Source: Clostridium gelidum (GTDB lineage: Bacteria; Bacillota; Clostridia; Clostridiales; Clostridiaceae). From it: a stretch of DNA of 64,000 nucleotides. The first letter of the stretch is position 1. Every line of letters begins with the position of its first letter. The translations under genes and the position numbers were made by a program. Below are positions 62,137 to 64,000 of the stretch, piece by piece. The stretch lies in NCBI RefSeq assembly GCF_019977655.1, contig NZ_AP024849.1, positions 227,001 through 291,000 on the forward strand, written 5' to 3'. The notes beneath the pieces are model-generated. The model searched no databases. It saw only the letters and a list, made by a program, of their open reading frames with translations, and was not told where the DNA came from.

Positions 62137-63354
62137 ATGAATAAAAGAAGTTCTAGGAATAAGCATCACAAAAAATATCAAGAAGATGTTAAAGAAAACA
62201 AGACTTATTGGAAAAATGCAATTTCAATTATTATAAGCATATTAATTATAGGTGGAGTAGGATTTTATTTTAAAAATATAAAGAGTCCAATGGATAAAAA
62301 GGTTGAAGCTAATAGTAAAATAAGTGATGTAACTAAAGATATAGCTGAAGAGGAGAAAAAGGACGAAGTTATAATAAAAGAACCCGTTAAAAAGACAATT
62401 TTGATTTCTTTTGCAGGAGATTTTACGTTAGGAACAGATACTAAATTCGGATATGATGGTAGTTTACCAGCAGCATTCATAAATAGTGGGAGAAAATATT
62501 CCTACTTTATGCAAAACGTATCTAGCGTATTTAGCAAAGATGATTATACCTTGGTAAATTTAGAAACAACATTTACAGATTCAAATGTTAAAGCACCTAA
62601 AGATGGAGATATATTTTATAACTTTAAAGGGCCAAAAGAATATGTGAATATTCTTACAACGGGATCTATTGATGGTGTTACAATATCGAATAATCATATT
62701 TATGATTATGGCAAGCAAGGGATACAAGATACCATTAATGCACTGAAAGAAAATAATATTGATATATGTGGAGAAGGCTATAAAATTTTAAAAGAGATAC
62801 AAGGTGTTAAATTCGGATTTTTAGGATATACAGGTTGGGAATATTCAAATGAATTAAAAACAAAAATAATTAATGATATTAGTGAATTAAAAAATCAAGG
62901 AGCAGAAGTCGTTATTCCATATTTTCATTGGGGAATAGAGAGATCATATGAACCTTATGATGTTCAACAAAACTTAGCTAGATTTGCTATTGATAATGGG
63001 GCAGATGCAGTTATAGGCTCACACCCTCATGTAATTCAAAGTATGGAAAATTATAAAGGTAAACTTATAGCATATTCCATGGGAAATTTCTGTTTTGGGG
63101 GGAATTCAAATCCTCCAGATAAAAGAACATTTATACTTCAGGTTAAGGCAAATATGCAAGATGATAAGTTGGTGAACTTTGAATATAAAGTACTTCCGGC
63201 AATGGTTTCTTCAAGAAGTGATAAAAATGATTATATTCCAACGCTTGCAACTGGTGAGAATAAAACTAACATATTGAAAACATTAAATGAATTATCACCA
63301 ACCTTAAACGGGAATATTAAAGATGAATTTTTTGATATAAAAAAAGTTAATTAG
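62137..63354 (+). CDS. CapA family protein (poly-gamma-glutamate synthesis CapA type)
   Basis: A 405-residue protein with a basic N-terminus, one membrane segment (about residues 28-47), a charged linker, and the PGA_cap metallophosphatase-like domain from about 87: ISFAGDFTLGTD, YTLVNLETTFTD, TISNNHIYDYGKQGIQDTINAL, VVIPYFHWGIE and GADAVIGSHPHVIQSMENYKGKLIAYSMGNF. The His/Asp/Asn set is that of calcineurin-like metal sites. No capB or capC is near, so polyglutamate synthesis is not implied; the role is unknown. GGGGAG precedes the ATG. Confidence 0.9.
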   Translation: MNKRSSRNKHHKKYQEDVKENKTYWKNAISIIISILIIGGVGFYFKNIKSPMDKKVEANSKISDVTKDIAEEEKKDEVIIKEPVKKTILISFAGDFTLGTDTKFGYDGSLPAAFINSGRKYSYFMQNVSSVFSKDDYTLVNLETTFTDSNVKAPKDGDIFYNFKGPKEYVNILTTGSIDGVTISNNHIYDYGKQGIQDTINALKENNIDICGEGYKILKEIQGVKFGFLGYTGWEYSNELKTKIINDISELKNQGAEVVIPYFHWGIERSYEPYDVQQNLARFAIDNGADAVIGSHPHVIQSMENYKGKLIAYSMGNFCFGGNSNPPDKRTFILQVKANMQDDKLVNFEYKVLPAMVSSRSDKNDYIPTLATGENKTNILKTLNELSPTLNGNIKDEFFDIKKVN

Positions 63355-63369
63355 TAAATAGAGTAATAT

Positions 63370-63420
63370 AAAAGGATTGTTTTAAAATGATTAAAAGTTA
63401 TTTTAAAACAATCCTTTTTA
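63370..63420 (+). terminator. intrinsic terminator of the CapA-family gene
   Basis: AAAAGGATTGTTTTAAAAT (63370-63388) pairs perfectly over 19 bases with ATTTTAAAACAATCCTTTT (63400-63418). Confidence 0.92.
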
Positions 63421-63429
63421 TACTAACAA

Positions 63430-63543
63430 TTGAATTGTGGTGTAGTCACCTTTGGTTTATCTTGGTTACTATTTTCTTTAGTGTGGCCTATTGTTACAAA
63501 ATTGAAAGATAAATGTAAGGATTATCAATATAACATTGATTAA
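63430..63543 (+). pseudogene. possible gene remnant, hydrophobic C-terminal fragment
   Basis: A 37-codon frame from TTG at 63430 to TAA at 63543 encodes a strongly hydrophobic stretch, VVTFGLSWLLFSLVWPIVTK, followed by a charged tail LKDKCKDYQYNID. It looks like the last membrane helix and tail of a larger protein. There is no ribosome site and a stop codon lies directly upstream. It may be debris of a deleted membrane-protein gene, or chance. Confidence 0.25.
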
Positions 63544-63946
63544 AGTTGAGTTACTATACAAATATAGCAATTTAGATAAGAACTGATTTTTAATTTTGTA
63601 TTAAATAAAAATAAATTACTGAATCTATATATATTGAAATTAACAATTAACAATTGTGGAAGAAATTTTTACAGAATTTCTTGAATTTGAAATGAAGAAT
63701 CATTTTTGCAATATATCTAAGTGAATAATATTGTTTAAGAAAAAATTAATGTTTTATTAAGAGTTATATTATATTGGAAATGATATACTAAGAAGTGTTG
63801 TAGGGAAAATTATATATATAAACATTATTATGGAAGTTAAGTAATGAAATATATAAATTAAATGGAGATGTATTCAAAGATGCAAAGGAAGATTATCTTT
63901 ATGTTAACTACTTATATTATATATAAATGAAAGAAGGTTATTAATA
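63544..63946. other. A+T-rich non-coding region near the window end
   Basis: Contains ATTAACAATTAACAATTG near 63640, like the ends of the 50456 repeat, then A+T-rich sequence. ATTTTTACAGAATTTCTTG near 63665 gives weak pairing. No supported gene. Confidence 0.35.
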
Positions 63947-64000
63947 GTGGGGGTACGTTTTAAAATGCCAAAGTTAGATATTAAAAAATTAAAACCCAAA
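63947..64000 (+). CDS. start of a gene cut by the window end
   Basis: Two in-frame starts are possible: GTG at 63947 (behind AAGAAGG) or ATG at 63965 (behind GGGGG, 11 bases away). The readable part from the ATG is MPKLDIKKLKPK, lysine-rich and without a recognisable motif. The product cannot be identified from this fragment. Confidence 0.5.
   Translation, partial: MGVRFKMPKLDIKKLKPK

Noticed and set aside
63856..63930. Short peptide of about 22 codons after TGGAG
   Set aside because: Too short, A+T-rich and without similarity; chance occurrence is likely in this sequence.
1..64000. CRISPR arrays, prophage, insertion sequences, toxin-antitoxin or defence systems
   Set aside because: I found no regularly spaced repeats, transposase, integrase, restriction or defence-type genes; all large genes have ordinary metabolic or regulatory assignments.

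Overview
The window comes from an A+T-rich, low-GC Gram-positive anaerobe of Clostridium cluster I, most like the C. beijerinckii / C. butyricum group. The evidence is the gene content: phosphate butyryltransferase plus butyrate kinase, a two-subunit class I fumarase, spore cortex hydrolases, T-box control, and near-universal AGGAGG ribosome sites. Base composition is uniform, and I see no prophage, insertion sequence, CRISPR array, tRNA or rRNA.

Layout. 1-1145: end of truA, then rplM-rpsI with a strong promoter and structured leader. 1393-12443: cwlD, a small antisense membrane protein, fumarase alpha and beta genes, a YitT-family membrane protein, a TPR protein with an OmpR-type two-component pair, ptsI, a second membrane TPR protein, and a SleB-type hydrolase. 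12695-24159: cdaA-cdaR, a COG2509 flavoprotein, ptb-buk, a folate cluster (HD protein, folP, folB-folK fusion), an AIM24 protein, a YerC/TrpR-like regulator and glmM.

24302-42701 is a self-contained glycan locus: a YesL-like protein, an LplB/LplC/lipoprotein ABC importer, GH31 alpha-xylosidase, SGNH esterase, GH3 beta-glucosidase, GH95 alpha-fucosidase, divergent GH42 beta-galactosidase, and a YesM/YesN sensor-regulator pair. The enzyme set matches the bonds of fucosylated, acetylated xyloglucan oligosaccharides, so I read it as a Gram-positive xyloglucan-oligosaccharide utilization locus that imports oligomers and dismantles them inside the cell.

42832-53317: a CNNM/CorC-type membrane protein, an unknown 137-residue protein, then a T-box-type leader and the branched-chain amino acid operon ilvN-cimA-leuC-leuD-leuB-ilvB-ilvC. 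The presence of cimA rather than leuA points to isoleucine made from pyruvate through citramalate. A MITE-like inverted repeat lies between leuB and ilvB.

53452-64000: a GIY-YIG protein, then a maltodextrin-type locus (binding lipoprotein, two permeases, malQ, LacI-family regulator) with several GCAA-nCGn-TTGC operator-like palindromes, followed by a methyl-accepting chemotaxis protein, a CapA-family protein, and the first codons of another gene. Neither ABC importer in the window has its own ATPase, which suggests a shared MsmX/MsmK-type subunit elsewhere.

No wholly new system is proven. The items I would look at first are the xyloglucan locus as a unit, the T-box leader lacking a canonical T-box core, the HD protein in the folate cluster, and the palindrome set around the maltodextrin genes.
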